Of a DNA stretch of 64,000 nt, positions 1-12,129 are shown piece by piece. The DNA is taken from positions 478,811-542,810 of the forward strand of contig VXBA01001334.1 in the NCBI GenBank assembly GCA_013399895.1. The letters are read 5' to 3'. The stretch's first letter is position 1, and each line of letters opens with the position of its first letter. The position numbers were made by a program, and so were the translations under genes. The DNA comes from Serilophus lunatus (taxonomy: Eukaryota; Chordata; Aves; Passeriformes; Eurylaimidae). The notes beneath the pieces are model-generated. The model was given only the letters and a program-made list of their open reading frames with translations. It had not been told where the DNA came from and made no database searches.

Positions 1-158
1 CAGGTTGCACAGAGAAGAAGTGGCTGCCCCATCCCTGTAAGTGTTCTAGAGATGTCCTATTTGACAGAACTATGAGTAACCTGATTGAGGGACTGAAGCA
101 AGATGATCTTTAAGCCCCCTTCCAAGCCAAGCCCTTCTATAAGTCCACGATTCTATAA
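1..158 (+). mobile_element. CR1 LINE 3' end, truncated by window edge
   Basis: The text runs from a segment like the CR1 3' untranslated region (gagaagaagtggctgcccca, then agatgatctttaagcccc) to a terminal gattctataaa, the usual CR1 tail. It is diverged and continues left of the window. The gtaagt at 37-42 lies inside this CR1 sequence, so I do not read it as a splice donor. Confidence 0.8.
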
Positions 159-906
159 AAAGATCCTTTTGTGAAACATTTGGTCTACATAGGCATGTGG
201 AAGTCCAGTTTTGATGTTGGATTAACATGATTCGCCACTTGATATTTGTTCTGTGGCTAAAATAGCGGGCATCATGCTTGTATAATCGGTAACAATGACA
301 CGTACGTCTGAAGAAAGATATTATCATGTGATTTTTGTGACATTTGTAATTATGTTGCATCCCATAAAATGGCTTCTTAATCTAGTGACACCAGAAAGAC
401 AAAGATTGACTACTGGACTTATTATATTGATGAATTTGCATGCAAGTTTAAATAAAAAAAATTTCAAAAAAATCAATGAAAGACTTTACTAATTTTTGTT
501 CAGAAGTGAACAAGATATGATTTTGTTTAAAGGGAGTATGTAGTAGCATTCCTTACTCCAGTTTTCAAGAAGGGTAGAATTTTTTTTCATTGTACTTCAG
601 ATGAAAAGAGAACTGTAAAATATAGATTCAGGCTGTAGAAAATGCAAGAAAGACACAATGATGCACAGACACTGGAGCTTCCCTACCACAAATAAGTTTC
701 AGCTGACAATACTCCATAGCATGATCACCTTGAATATAGTCTCTCTCTAAGGCTAGAGAATAATATGAGAAAATGGGAATATGGGAATGAGAAAAACTTA
801 GGTGCTTGATTTTAAAGGTAGAATTAAAATAGCCCATACATGTTAAGGATAACAAGTAGTCAGGAAGTTTATGTAATGAAGATTGGTATTACTCTCTATT
901 TTTCAG

Positions 907-980
907 TCTTCTTTTCAAAATATTGATTTCTGTCATTTGCCTTCATTCTGTTTTGCAAATGCTTGTGGATTAACTAGCAG
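907..980 (+). CDS. Candidate internal coding exon P1 (plus-strand gene at left edge)
   Basis: A strong acceptor (actctctatttttcag) precedes position 907 and a donor (AGCAG then gtaaaa) follows 980. Only one of the three frames is open: 24 codons beginning SSFQNIDFCH and ending ACGLTS, with two bases (AG) left over. Two left-over bases are exactly what the next candidate exon at 5747 needs, since AG plus A gives Arg. The exon is 74 bases, a normal vertebrate size. I do not recognise the protein. Upstream exons would lie left of the window. Splice sites and frame are seen; membership in one gene is inferred. Chance is not excluded for an exon this short. Confidence 0.45.
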
Positions 981-3900
981 GTAAAACCTAGAGGTTTAGA
1001 GTTAAGTATCAGTATCTTGCAATACAGTGCTCAATCTGTTAAATATAGCCTAACAAATATTCAATACTCATAACATTCAAAGATTTAAAATTTTAAAATC
1101 TATTAAAGCTACTCTGAAATCATAAAGTAGACTCTCTGGGAAATTTTCCTAGGATCTTAATAATGAAAGAACAGCTTTGAATCTAAGCTATAACAAGATT
1201 AAAATGACAATTAAGTAACTAATAAAAATTAGGTGACATTTGAGGTTTCTACTCTAAAATTTAAATGTCCCTAGATCAGTATCGAAAAACTGTTAGAAAT
1301 TGTTATCATTAATATCTTTCTGTAGCTGTATATACAGTCTGTATACAACCAAATTCTATCTATTCTATTTTGCAGTATTTTATAAAATGTAACTTCATTT
1401 TATTCACTATCCTTCATTTTTACTTACACAAGTTTTAATAGGTTTATGATCTCATCTTCTAATCTGCCTAGACTATATTCAATGTTCAGAGAGCCTTAAG
1501 AAATTCCTTTCTTATTCTCTGTAAATGGCAGGCACTAAGGCTGCTCTTTTTACCACAGTTTTTAGGCTACTCAAAGTAATGTTGCTAAAAAAAGTCATGC
1601 AAGACTAATCAACTTTCCTATCCATGTTCTTAATCACCCATATAATCCGTTCTCTATTGACCACAGATGAGGTATTTGAGAAAGTAGCCTGTATCCCAAG
1701 ATTTGGCCTTCCATTTTTCTTAGAGAAATAGCATTTTTCACTGAAGGTTTTAAAGAAAGTAGAGAACTACTTAACACATCTACTCACCTTTATTACTACT
1801 TTGAGATTAAAAAAAAATAAAAATAGAAATTTGAATATAATACATGTTGATTCCTGGCAAATAGGTACCATATATTTAAAAAAAAACATCACCTTTTCAG
1901 CAAGCTGCTTTTGGGAAGCTAGAGTGTGATGTAGAGGTTTAAGAGCAGCATGGAAGTTATGAGGAGAACTCCCTGTAATCTTAATGTTGCAGTTCAGTAA
2001 GTATTTTTAAAGGTTTGAGGGGGAAAGAGCAAATACATTTAAAAAGAGGAAAGTAAGAAAAAAGGGAGAAGGGGAAAGAAATTTGAAGTAGATAAAAGGA
2101 AATAAAGGAGGGACAAGAATAAGGATGTAGAAGGTGTGTTACTGTTTAACCCTGCAATGCCCCATTTATTGCTAAGTAAAAAGAATGCCTGGTTTTATTA
2201 GTGGTAAGGAAAAAAAGAAAGTAGAAATATTACCTGAAAAATGCTTTAAATGTACAACCTCTTATGTTGGAAAGAGCTTCAAGAATGTGTTCATCTTTAT
2301 CTGCCCACATTATGTCCTAGCACAGTGGTCAGCTTTGGAAAGACTTGAGATACTATTCATTTTCCAACCAGGTCTAGTTGCCTTGATCTTAGAACTACTA
2401 TATCAGACAGCAAAGAAAGGAAAATTACTATCTCCCTTTTATATGATTATTTGTGTGCACAGCAGACATTTTTTTATTAGAATTTACTGGTTCTCCACAA
2501 AGAAGCACAAATGACCTTTAATTTTGGTCTGTTCTTTCAGACCTCCAAAGGTACTTGTCATTGTGCTGCAAATGCACAAAACACCTCTATTTTGCTGCAA
2601 ATACCTCTGTAAGGTAACCCCTGCTGTTCTTCACCACTGTGGTACTTAGGCAGCAACACTACAAGGCATAGATAGGACGATTTTATTTGGGTTAGATTGA
2701 CTATGGTGGAGCTGTGTCAGTTTACCTAGATGGGATGTCTGTTCCAAGAAGGCTGGCCTTCTCCTGTACATAAACATTGCATTAACTTTGCTGAGAATCT
2801 CTTTCCAGCTTGTCTTCATTTTATTTCAAGATTACACTGCTTGGAGAGTGGTGGGTTTGGGGTATTTTCCCCTGTTTGTTCATATCTATAAGGTCCAGCT
2901 CCTGGAAGAAAGTGATTACATCAGTTAAAATAAAAACTAAAAACTAAACACATCAGTTTTGTTTCTTGACTGAAGCATCATAGTACAGATAAATGTTCTA
3001 TGATCATAATAATAAACCGTTATCAGGTGATCTCACAAACCACATGGGGGAAAAAAAAATCCACATTCTTAATATATATTCACTTAGTAGAGATTTTTTT
3101 CAAGCCAACATTATTTTTTTGGATACAGCTGTATTTTATAGATTTATCAAGTGGTTACCAAAATTTAATGGTAGGAATGTCAGTTACTCTACACTGTTGC
3201 AATGTCATTCATTTCGGCATATTTATAGAGATAATGCAGAAGACACAAAAAGGAGCTGTGTCAAGGGTTTTTTTTATTCTGTGAAGATGAACTGTTTCAT
3301 AACCATGCCTCTTCCTTGGTCGTGGTTGTCAACACATGTGTTTATTCACATGCATGCCCTGAGATGCTGGACGTATGATTCCTATGCATGACTGGCACTC
3401 ATCAGACATAGCTTTTCATCTATCTTACAATATCTAAAACTCCTGAGAGGCAAGCCTTGTTGGCTTCAAATCATATCTTTTTTTCAAAACTTCATTTGTT
3501 TGATTTCTAAAGAAAAAAGAGAAGAAAGAGAGACCTAATTCAGATGTGGAGTGAAACTGCAGCGTATCTCTCTTTCATGTTCCAGCAGAAGCAAAGATAG
3601 TACCATGCTTATCCAACTTGTGAAATTTTCAGCTCCAAAACCCTTACACTCTCTCATCATGAGAACAGAGCAACAGCTATTTTGTTTGGATTTCAGTGAG
3701 CAGCTTGCTAGCACGATTCAAAAAGGGGGAAATATAGGGAAAATACAAATTAAAAAAAAATTAAATTGAATTTTCATATATATAAATTTAAAAAAGTACT
3801 AAAGCAACTTACCAATTTAATATCAGAATTTAGAAGTGAATCAAATGAAAGCTAAATCAGAGTCAGGGTAACCATTAATACTTATTCAGATAGCTAAACA

Positions 3901-5746
3901 ATGATCGTCATTTGTTGCTGATTTCCATCAACCAGGAATCGCATTGCGCATGATTTCTTTGTTTGTTTGTTGTTTTTTTTTTTTTTCTGACTACTTTCAC
4001 ATTCAGATATTTTACATTACTCAGTTCTGTGGCCTATAACTCTCACATGATAGAGTTCTCTTCATTTCACAGCCAGCATGCAGCTGTTTCCCAGTTTCTG
4101 GGACCTGATATTTGGTCTCTTAGTCTGGCTTACTATTTGCAACTGAACTTAGTTGTATCTCAGTTTAACTGTGCATAAAGTAGTTGTAAATGTGTTTATT
4201 TCTCACAGGGCTTGAAGAACTTATTTCTTATATTTTCTCTCTCACTCACTTTTATTGTTCTTTCACGCTTACTTTATGTTTCCTTATCTGTCTTATAACC
4301 AGCCATTAGACTGAAATCCAGCCTCAGTTAAGTCAACAGTAATATTCCATTACTTCATTATTTTATATATAAAATTGTAATGTCTTTGGAAGGAACACTT
4401 TTTTTCAGCCACATTGGTCCACACCACTCACTTCACCTGAAAGTGAGAGTCAGCTTGGCAGCTTTTGTGCCTAGAAAAGCTTCTGAAGGAGGGCTTATCC
4501 TCTCAGAAAAAAGGATGTCCAAGTAATTTGGAAAGAATTTCCCTCAGGAGGTACTTATTTTTCTCCATTGTCTATGGGGAGAATCTAGGCAACTAGCTTA
4601 GATGAGGTGCCTATTAGTTGAAAAGAATAGGAAGAATTCGTCTCACTTAGGTTAAGAACAACTAAGTCAGACATTTCAGCATGAACTAGACATTCTAAAC
4701 TCCTTTTATAAGTAAAGGAGAGATATAAGCACTTTTGCTTATTCCTCAGGGCTGTTCATTTCATCCTAAAATGGCTTGTTAAAATAGGTCAGATGACTTC
4801 AGACTTCCACAATGGAGAGAGATGAATCTGACCTACATGTTCAAAAGTACTCAGCACAAAAAGGCTTTTATTTTAGTCATATTCTGTACCATCAGTATAA
4901 CGAAAATGATAAATAATCACTCTAATATTTTGTGGAAGACTTTGGAGAAGCAGAAGAAATAACCTTGAATTATTTTCATTTCTTGACACATATGACAGCC
5001 TTTGATTTTCCTCTGCTCTTTTATTTTTCTTCCATCTTTAGGCCTTTCTCATTTAGAGATTCTTACCTCCTTTTTTCATCTGCCACTTTTTTGACCAACA
5101 GACAAAGGCTTGAAATGACGGTGGATATGGTGGAGACGATGGAGATGGAAAACCTTGTTGCTCATATGTCCTTTGTAGTTTTTCCCCAATACTTAAACAC
5201 ACAGGCTGTTGTAATCTTGTACAAATATCTGGATAGGCAGGGAGATAAGTTCCCAGAGAGAAAACTGAGATGCACTGTTTGTGTTGGTAGAACAAACTGT
5301 GGAACCTGTGCTACTGTCTGTTATTTTATATTTTAGCAGGGAAGAGTAAAATGCTGAACTTAAGAAACAACTTTATTTTGTGTCCCCAAAAGAGGATATT
5401 TTATGCTGTTTTCGTATTGCTTTGGCAACTGTTTAGGCATTTTGGTCTCAAACTCTTGTCTAGCCAGAATGTCTCTGTCTCCCCAGATTTTATTTTGTTG
5501 CATTTACAGTCCTGAAGACAATATCTATACTTGTTCAGACAAACTGTGGTGAGTTATGAAAATTAGGACCAAACTCTTGACCTTTACCTTGGATTCTCTA
5601 ATTTGCATGAATGTTATGATTTCTTCAGAAGGCTGTTAAATTTCTCACCCAGTGGAGTTAATTTAATATCTATTCCTGCCTGCCTGCCTGCCTACCTGAG
5701 CTGTAGTACAAGGTAGTTTTGTCTCAAAGATGTTGTTTTATCTTAG

Positions 5747-5914
5747 AGATAAAATAACAGCCTTAGTGAACAGCAGTGTAAATTTCCATAAAGAAGTCCA
5801 GTGTGCAAATTCAGCCATTGCAAATCCAGAACAGGTTGTAGATGAACTTCAGAAGTTAGATGGTGTAGACTGTCATCTGTTTTTTCCTGCCTTTTTAAAG
5901 CAGCTCCAGAGCAG
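5747..5914 (+). CDS. Candidate internal coding exon P2
   Basis: This is the most protein-like plus-strand exon. The acceptor tgttgttttatcttag ends at 5746 and the donor CAG/gtaaag starts at 5915. The 168 bases encode 55 full codons in one frame with no stop, beginning DKITALVNSSVNFHKEV and ending FFPAFLKQLQS. The composition is soluble and helical, with the acidic stretch PEQVVDELQKLDGVD in the middle, and no membrane segment or signal peptide. It takes two bases from the previous exon and leaves two (AG), so it fits P1 upstream and P3 downstream. I do not recognise the family. A processed pseudogene is unlikely because the frame is bounded exactly by splice signals. Confidence 0.6.
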
Positions 5915-7020
5915 GTAAAGGTAGCTCATGCTGTATACTTGAGAATTGTAAGCATTGGATCATGGATAACTTCTCATATCTTCTCAAGATATATCTACAT
6001 TTTTGTGTTTTTTCTCTATATTTCAACATTACTTCCAGTTCTGAAAGATTGAAATTGTCACCTCCGATGAGATGGAGTTATGACTGTTCATACTTTGCAA
6101 CCCTTTTGATAAAGTGTAAAGTTCGCTTACTTTATTCAGATTGATTCTGAAAGGGTAGGTTATGAACTTATCCCAGGCTGTCTGTCTAAAGTCTGTATAA
6201 TATTGTCAAAGTCTGATACTGTAAAAGAGTTGATGTGAAATTTTAATTTCTTAGTTTGTTTCCTTCTGATTTTCTGGTTGCAGGGATTTATATTGTTTGT
6301 TTTATGCCTCTAAGGAAGGGCTAAAATAAGACCATCTGCTCATTGGGATTAAAAAAAAGATTAAAAAAAAATTAAGAATCTACTTTCTTTGTTCTTTAGC
6401 CATATTACCTGTATTTTCTGCTGAATGATTTTTAACCTGAACAATGTAATCAATGTATCCTTCTCAGCTATATCTTTTGGGAAAAAAAAAAACACCTTCT
6501 CTGTTTCCAAATGTTGAATGACAAGAAGTGGGCTTATTGTTTCTCCATATTAACGCCCTTGGCATTAGGATATATAGAGTACTTGCCAGCTTTTGGTGGT
6601 TTTGGTTGATTGGTTAGTTGGTTTTTGTTGTTGTTACTTGCTCTTTTTTGCTGGGGTTTTTGGTTTTGGTTTGGTTTGTTTGTTGGCTTTCTTCTGATTG
6701 AACGTGTGTCCTCTAGATTAGTGAACTGATTCGGCTGTTGAGTGAGTGTGTAGTTTATTTAGAAAATCCATTTCGTGTTTTATATTCTATATGCTTTAGT
6801 ATCTGTGAGCCATCATTGCAAGAGGCAGCAGCCAGAGCTAAGATTTTCCATTATTTTTGTTAATGTAGCAATCTGTCGACAAGACTCTTAATTGTTACAT
6901 GAGATAGGGATAAAAAAAAAATTCTGTTAGCTCTATTGAAAAAACACTCCTCTCATACAATTATAATAGAAATGTGATGACGACCCTTTACAAAAAAAAA
7001 CAAAAAAAAAAACAAAAAAA

Positions 7021-7025
7021 NNNNN
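7021..7025. other. Assembly gap in poly(A) tract
   Basis: Five N bases sit inside an A-rich tract (about 6991-7053) of A runs separated by single C or G. The tract length is probably unreliable. Confidence 0.95.
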
Positions 7026-7244
7026 AAAAAAAAAACAAAAAAAAAAAAAAAAAGAAAAACACTAATAAAACCTCAAACTCACTTTTTCCCCCCCTTATGC
7101 TTATTTTTTGTTTCATGCTATGTTCATTCGTAAGGTAGCCTGCTTTAATATCAATATGAAAAGCCCTTGTTGAAAGCAAGGCTCACTGGAGTGAGAGCTC
7201 ATACAGTCAGTCACCCTGAGGTCACTTGTTGAAATCCAGCACAG

Positions 7245-7315
7245 ATCAATAGCAATGAAGTCTTTTGGGCAGATAAAAAATACTCTTCAGTGGACTTCAG
7301 TCCATGACAGAACAG
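7245..7315 (+). CDS. Candidate internal coding exon P3
   Basis: The donor is near-consensus (AACAG/gtaagt at 7316). The acceptor (gaaatccagcacag) is weaker in pyrimidines. With two bases brought in from P2 the frame is open for 23 codons (SIAMKSFGQIKNTL, then QWTSVHDRT) and one base is left over. The phase match with P2 supports it, although the same frame also stays open upstream of the proposed acceptor, so the true 5' edge may differ. No family is recognised. Confidence 0.4.
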
Positions 7316-7831
7316 GTAAGTTCCTCTGGAGAAATGTCGAGTAGACTGAACTTGCCGTTTACCAAAGGAAATTGCTGAAGCAGAAGATGAAAAAAACCAC
7401 TATTTCATGGATAAACCAAGTCATTCACAATTTTTGCCATCAGTGACCTTAATTAAAGTAATACCTTATATTCAGTTAGGAATTCTTTGTATGCCCTTGC
7501 TTATATCAAGGAGCTAATTGTGTCCATTCTCTTATGGACATTCTGCTTATAAATTTTTTTGTTTTATATGAGAGGTTAATAAAATAACACTGTGCCAGAA
7601 GGAAGAGAAACATCAAAAATTGAAGTTGAGTGAATTTTACATTTTTCATATTTTTCCACTAATTTCCACCCAGTTGCTTAAATTTCTCTCTCTTTAATGT
7701 GATCTTCAAAGCTATATTGAAAAATAAAGTAAGAACGTAAAACTCAAGAACACATTAATGGGAATAATCTCTATTTGAGTTTTGGCAAACTTTTAATGAA
7801 CAAAAACACTGATTTTTTTTTTTCACTGGAG

Positions 7832-7990
7832 GAAAAAATCCGTAACAAAAAACTAAACTATATCAAAAACTAGAATGAAAAGAAGACTGAAAACTTATAG
7901 GAGAAAAGAATCATAAGGAGCTATGAAAACACACTTAAGTGTGTAGGAAAAAACTCAAACAACAAATAAAAAACCCCAAATGTTTAAATA
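7832..7990 (+). CDS. Possible 3'-terminal exon P4 with short coding tail and poly(A) signal
   Basis: A long T tract followed by cactggag ends at 7831. Using the single base left by P3, the frame reads GKNP and stops (TAA, 7843-7845). An AATAAA lies at 7965-7970, about 120 bases after the stop, which is a plausible compact 3' UTR. The coding part is too short to judge on content, so the call rests only on phase, acceptor and poly(A) signal. If right, the plus-strand gene ends here and converges on the minus-strand gene ending near 11.1-12.0 kb. Confidence 0.25.
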
Positions 7991-8839
7991 TGAACCTCTC
8001 TGAATATGAAATATAATTCTTTGCCTAGTCTCAATAGCTGCTCCTTCTCTTTCATTCCAGAGTCACCCTCCCCATATATAGGAATTGCATTAATAAACCA
8101 GAACAAGGCTATATATATAAACACGATCTTACCTGTATCTTCAAAGGCACTATGCACATGGACTGCTATGCAGTTATGGGTCATAATTTGGAGCGGGAAA
8201 AAAAAAGGAAAAGCTGACCATGACATGTTTCAAAGTAGGCTTTTTATTAAAAAAAACCAAAACCAACCAACCAAACAAAAGAAATAAACAGAAATAACAC
8301 TAGAAAGCTGAGCAGTCCAGGTGCCCTACCTATGATCATTCTCAGGAACACAAATATTTTCCACGTTTACTTTGGACAGATATAGGCCTTCAGAGTCATG
8401 GCTACACCAGTTATAATAAATAAGTTATGGGAAATATTTCTGCATGCCAGAAATCAATTGATTATAAAACTGAACTGTAACGGTAGTCCTCAACACCCTT
8501 TTGAACCACATGATTTGAGATATCCTAATTTTCAGATAAGTTTTGCATTTAGCACAAGCCAGGGACTAGTTTACACAGATCCACCTTCCTCTGAAGGTGA
8601 AAAAGCATTTAATAATATGGACATAGCCTTTTCCATGCCAGTTTGCCTCAGTACCAGAAAACAGTGGGCACATTTAAGCTGAAAATTTCTGTGTTATTTT
8701 CAGCTACATCTGCTAGTAGTTCCATAAACATTTATTGTTTTCCCATTTTTAGTAAATCTGAGCATCATTGAGCACATTAGATGATAGACATTGCCTGAAG
8801 TCTTTCTTACTCAGAGAAGCTCAGGTTAAACTATTCAGG

Positions 8840-9000
8840 ACTCTGTCCAAACTTGGAATATCATAAAAGGACAGAGATCCTACAAGACCTTTGGAAACAT
8901 TTTACAGTGTTTGACCACCCTCATGACCAACACTTTTTTCTCATATCTAACCAGAATTTCCAGTCCATTATAGCTGTGAGATCCTGCATCCTTACTGCAC
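8840..9000 (-). mobile_element. Old CR1 LINE fragment, reverse orientation
   Basis: The stretch with aggacagagatcctacaag, tttacagtgtttgaccaccc and tctaaccagaatttcc matches the antisense of the CR1 3' region (threshold block followed by the ORF2 C-terminal end). It is diverged. Edges are approximate. Confidence 0.65.
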
Positions 9001-9224
9001 AGTGAAACTCATGCAAAGTGCCAGTCTCATTTATGTGCTGCAGAAGCCATAGACAGATAAAACCTAGACCCCCCCACCCTCAATGCAAGAGGAGAACTCA
9101 AGGTAGTGTTTTGATGAACACCTTTTGCCCTGGTTCTGCTGGAGGGAAACAGTTCAGAGTATGTTAGTTGTGCTCTCAGTTTCCTACCTTCAAAAAGCAA
9201 AGTACTTACACAAAAGACATTTGT

Positions 9225-9580
9225 ATCACTGGCTTACCAAATCCTTGCCCTTTTTGAACACTGAGGTGATGTTTTCTTCCTTCCGGCCATCTCTCCTGAC
9301 TTCTAGGATCTTTCAAAAGTATCCATGAGTAGCATAGCTGTGCTGTCTGCCAGCTCTCTCATAGTTTGTGGATGCATCCCATCGGGACCCATGAGCTTGT
9401 GGATGCCAAGTTTCACTACATGGTCTCTAACCCACTCCTCCTCAGTGGGATGATTTGTTTTCTCTAGACCTCCTCCTTGGTCTTCTAGGTGAGGGATACA
9501 CGAGAGCTGGTCCAGATGGCAAAGATTAAACCAAAGAAGGCAACGAGAATCTCAACCTCTGTTTCAAAGGTCCCTGTTCC
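9225..9580 (-). mobile_element. Degenerate CR1 LINE pol fragment (reverse transcriptase start), reverse orientation
   Basis: Read on the minus strand, the segment around 9375-9400 translates to GPDGMHPQTMREL, the CR1 version of the conserved GPDGIHPRVLREL entry to the reverse transcriptase domain. It continues past ADSTAM to a segment near 9235-9270 resembling VTPVFKKGK, but in a shifted frame. Stops and frameshifts show it is dead. It is older than the 21.8-kb copy. No 3' tail is attached, so it is an internal fragment. Confidence 0.7.
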
Positions 9581-11150
9581 GCACAGTAGCAGCCTCATAT
9601 TTTCCCTAGAATTCTTTTTGTTATTGGTATGTTTGAAAAATGGAAATGCATTTCACATTTCCCATGATATTCACAAGAGAGCATGGGGCATTTCCATGGG
9701 ATTGTTCAGAACTCAAGCAGGCAGAAGCAACCTGATGACCAACATTGGCACTGCACTGTTCCTCAAATACTCCTTCTACTTTAGTTTTTAACTTAACTTT
9801 CTTAGTTGACAATTGTAGGTATGAAGATTTTGGTGACTTCTGGTGTTAGCTAAACTGTGGGATTGTAGTAATTTTAGTATCTTTGGCAACATTTTGCCCT
9901 GAGCAACTATTTTGCTTACGCTTGAAATCGGTCTTACACTTCTTTCCTTAACAAATATGTTTGTTTTTCTTAAATCTCTTTGAAAGTAAGTTATTTGCTG
10001 ATGTTTATGAATGTATGTCTACTGAAAACCACTGAATAATATAATAAGATAAAAGAAAGCAAATAGGACATTTGTAAGTCTTTGCAATACAGCGAAAGGA
10101 AAATAGAGCGTAGAGAGCATAATCTGCTGAACATGACAGGGAAAGAAGTAGGCAATTAGAGTGAAGAGTTATGTCTTTTATAATGTGTGTGCATCCATAT
10201 GGAGACAATGTATGTAAGTATGTGCACATAGAGCAATAAACATATATACAAATGCAAGCACATATACAAGTGCACACACAATGAATTTCTAATTAAGACG
10301 AGAACAACATTCAATCCTAGACCCAAAAGTTATCAGAGGCCTTGCAGAGATTCCCCCTGGAGTTTCTGAGAGCTGAGTTTAGTAGCCAGTAATTTCCAAT
10401 TTCTTAGATAATGTGTAGGACCATGATGCTGATTAGCCCTTAAATCACACTCTCCCTGGAAAAGCTAAGTCTTTAATTTCTTTAATGGTTAAAAAAAGTC
10501 TCTGCTTCTCTCTTTTTCACCTTCAGAAGATCTTAGTTAATTGTAATCTGGACTTCGTATTTATTTTGGGTGCTGATGATAAGCAAGGGTAGTCCTGTTG
10601 AAGGAAAAAGCAAGGGGGTCTCACATTTGGGGAATTGGTTTCTCTAGTGGAGAAATGATACATCATTTTAATTCCTGCATTTTTAAAGTGATTCCTGGGG
10701 TTTTTAATCTTGAGTCTCCCTTTGACATTAATGGGAGTCATGTTGCTGAAATGAGCACGTGATGCTTTGATAATTGAAAGGGACCATGTGTGATAGAATC
10801 ATAAGCGCTGGAGAGGTAAAATACATGTTCCACTAGGAGATCTTGCCAGTTTTCCTTCTAATTCAGGAAATTAAGAGATTTACAGCTCATTTATTAATGT
10901 ATTGTTCAAGACATCTATAAATGAGTCAGAACAGCTTCTTTCGATGGAAGATTGCTGAACAGGATAAACAGACTTTATCAAATGGAAATGTTCTCTTCCT
11001 TAATCTCATGCCATCACTTGTTATTCTTTCTGTGACCCATGAGAAACCACTCTTACACTACATATTTTACACTATTTTGGATATTTTCAGAAGTTTACCC
11101 TGCTTTCCTGTAAGCCCTGCCCTGCTTAGTTGATTTGGTTATTTTAATCT
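9580..11150. other. Intergenic stretch, nothing identified
   Basis: I see no supported exon or repeat apart from AT-rich sequence. A TTTATT at 11154-11159 gives AATAAA on the minus strand and may be the poly(A) signal of the minus-strand gene ending at 11982. Confidence 0.5.
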
Positions 11151-11153
11151 ACA

Positions 11154-11159
11154 TTTATT
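11154..11159 (-). terminator. Candidate poly(A) signal of the minus-strand gene
   Basis: AATAAA on the minus strand, about 820 bases after the stop codon at 11982-11984. It is the first canonical hexamer I find downstream of that stop. This would give a 3' UTR of ordinary length. Supported by position only. Confidence 0.4.
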
Positions 11160-11981
11160 TTAATCCCTACAGGGATTCTGTCAATTTCTTTTTCCCTGAA
11201 TATTTTTGGTTCTCGGGGTCTTTTACAGAGACAACAACCACCAAAAAAACCCCCAAAACAACAAAAAAACCCACAACCTTTTAGCTCTTCTACTGAAGAA
11301 TCCATTAAAAATACCAGATGGAGTAAAAGTTATGAAAAGGTTACAGAGATGATACAAAGAATGTGTTGGGGCACAGAGGGTTTTTTTTTCCTGTTATTTT
11401 GAAGTCCATAAAATCTGTGGAAAGACTGCACACATCCTTCTAAAAACTGCACTTTTTAATTTCCAACAAACAGTTCAGAAAGTGATATCATTGTTTTTGG
11501 AGCTAATAAGGTCCTTCACCCCTTCAGAATCTATTATTGTCAATAGTGCAAGAGAAAGAACTGAGAATCAAGATCCTGTGGTTTAAATATTTTTTATATT
11601 GTCTGCTGTTTATCAGTTTACTCAATTCTCAACCCTGTTTAATGTAAGGGCATGACAATTTCTCATCAGTAACACAAAACATCGTTACATATATTTACTC
11701 TGCCTATTCATTCTCTGAAAAAAATCTTGTACATATTTAAGTAGGAAGAAGGAAGATAAATGAAGATAATATACTCTTTTACGATTTGTACAAGGCAAAA
11801 CAAAAGGGATTTACTGCAGAAACATTGATGCAGTTCACAGTGTAGAAAACACAACAGAAACTTCAGATAATAAAAAAAATATCAACATTTCAGCATGCAT
11901 TTTTAAAGGATAGCAAAAATATTTAAGGAAATTAATTGGGTAAAATAGTCATTAAAGCACAGTTGAAGTTGCCACCTCTTA

Positions 11982-12124
11982 TCATTTAAACATCAAAAGC
12001 AAAACTTTCAGTCTTTTAATGTCCATTTTCTCATGCACCCTCTGAAGAGTACTTTCTGCTGGCTGCTTTGTCATATTTGCATCAAAAGGCCATGGAGGTA
12101 TCTCAGGCATCATGGCTATGGAAG
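11982..12124 (-). CDS. Terminal coding exon M1 of a minus-strand gene
   Basis: On the minus strand the acceptor aatatctccatttcag leads into a frame that runs 46 codons to TGA at 11982-11984. It begins SIAMMPEIPPWPFDAN and ends MDIKRLKVLLLMFK. Two bases (CT) complete the codon left open by exon M2. The Pro/Trp-rich start followed by a basic, hydrophobic tail gives a short C-terminus, with no membrane helix of useful length. The other frames close quickly. With M2-M8 it gives the C-terminal ~170-178 residues of one protein. I do not recognise the family. The exon is intact, so the gene looks functional here. Confidence 0.7.
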
Positions 12125-12129
12125 CTGAA

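Noticed and set aside
37..42. gtaagt donor at the window start
   Set aside because: Lies within a CR1 3' end whose consensus has nearly the same bases at that place.
4932..5336. 134-codon plus-strand frame
   Set aside because: No acceptor/donor pair in phase with P1 and P2, and the start has no support; likely chance in AT-rich sequence.
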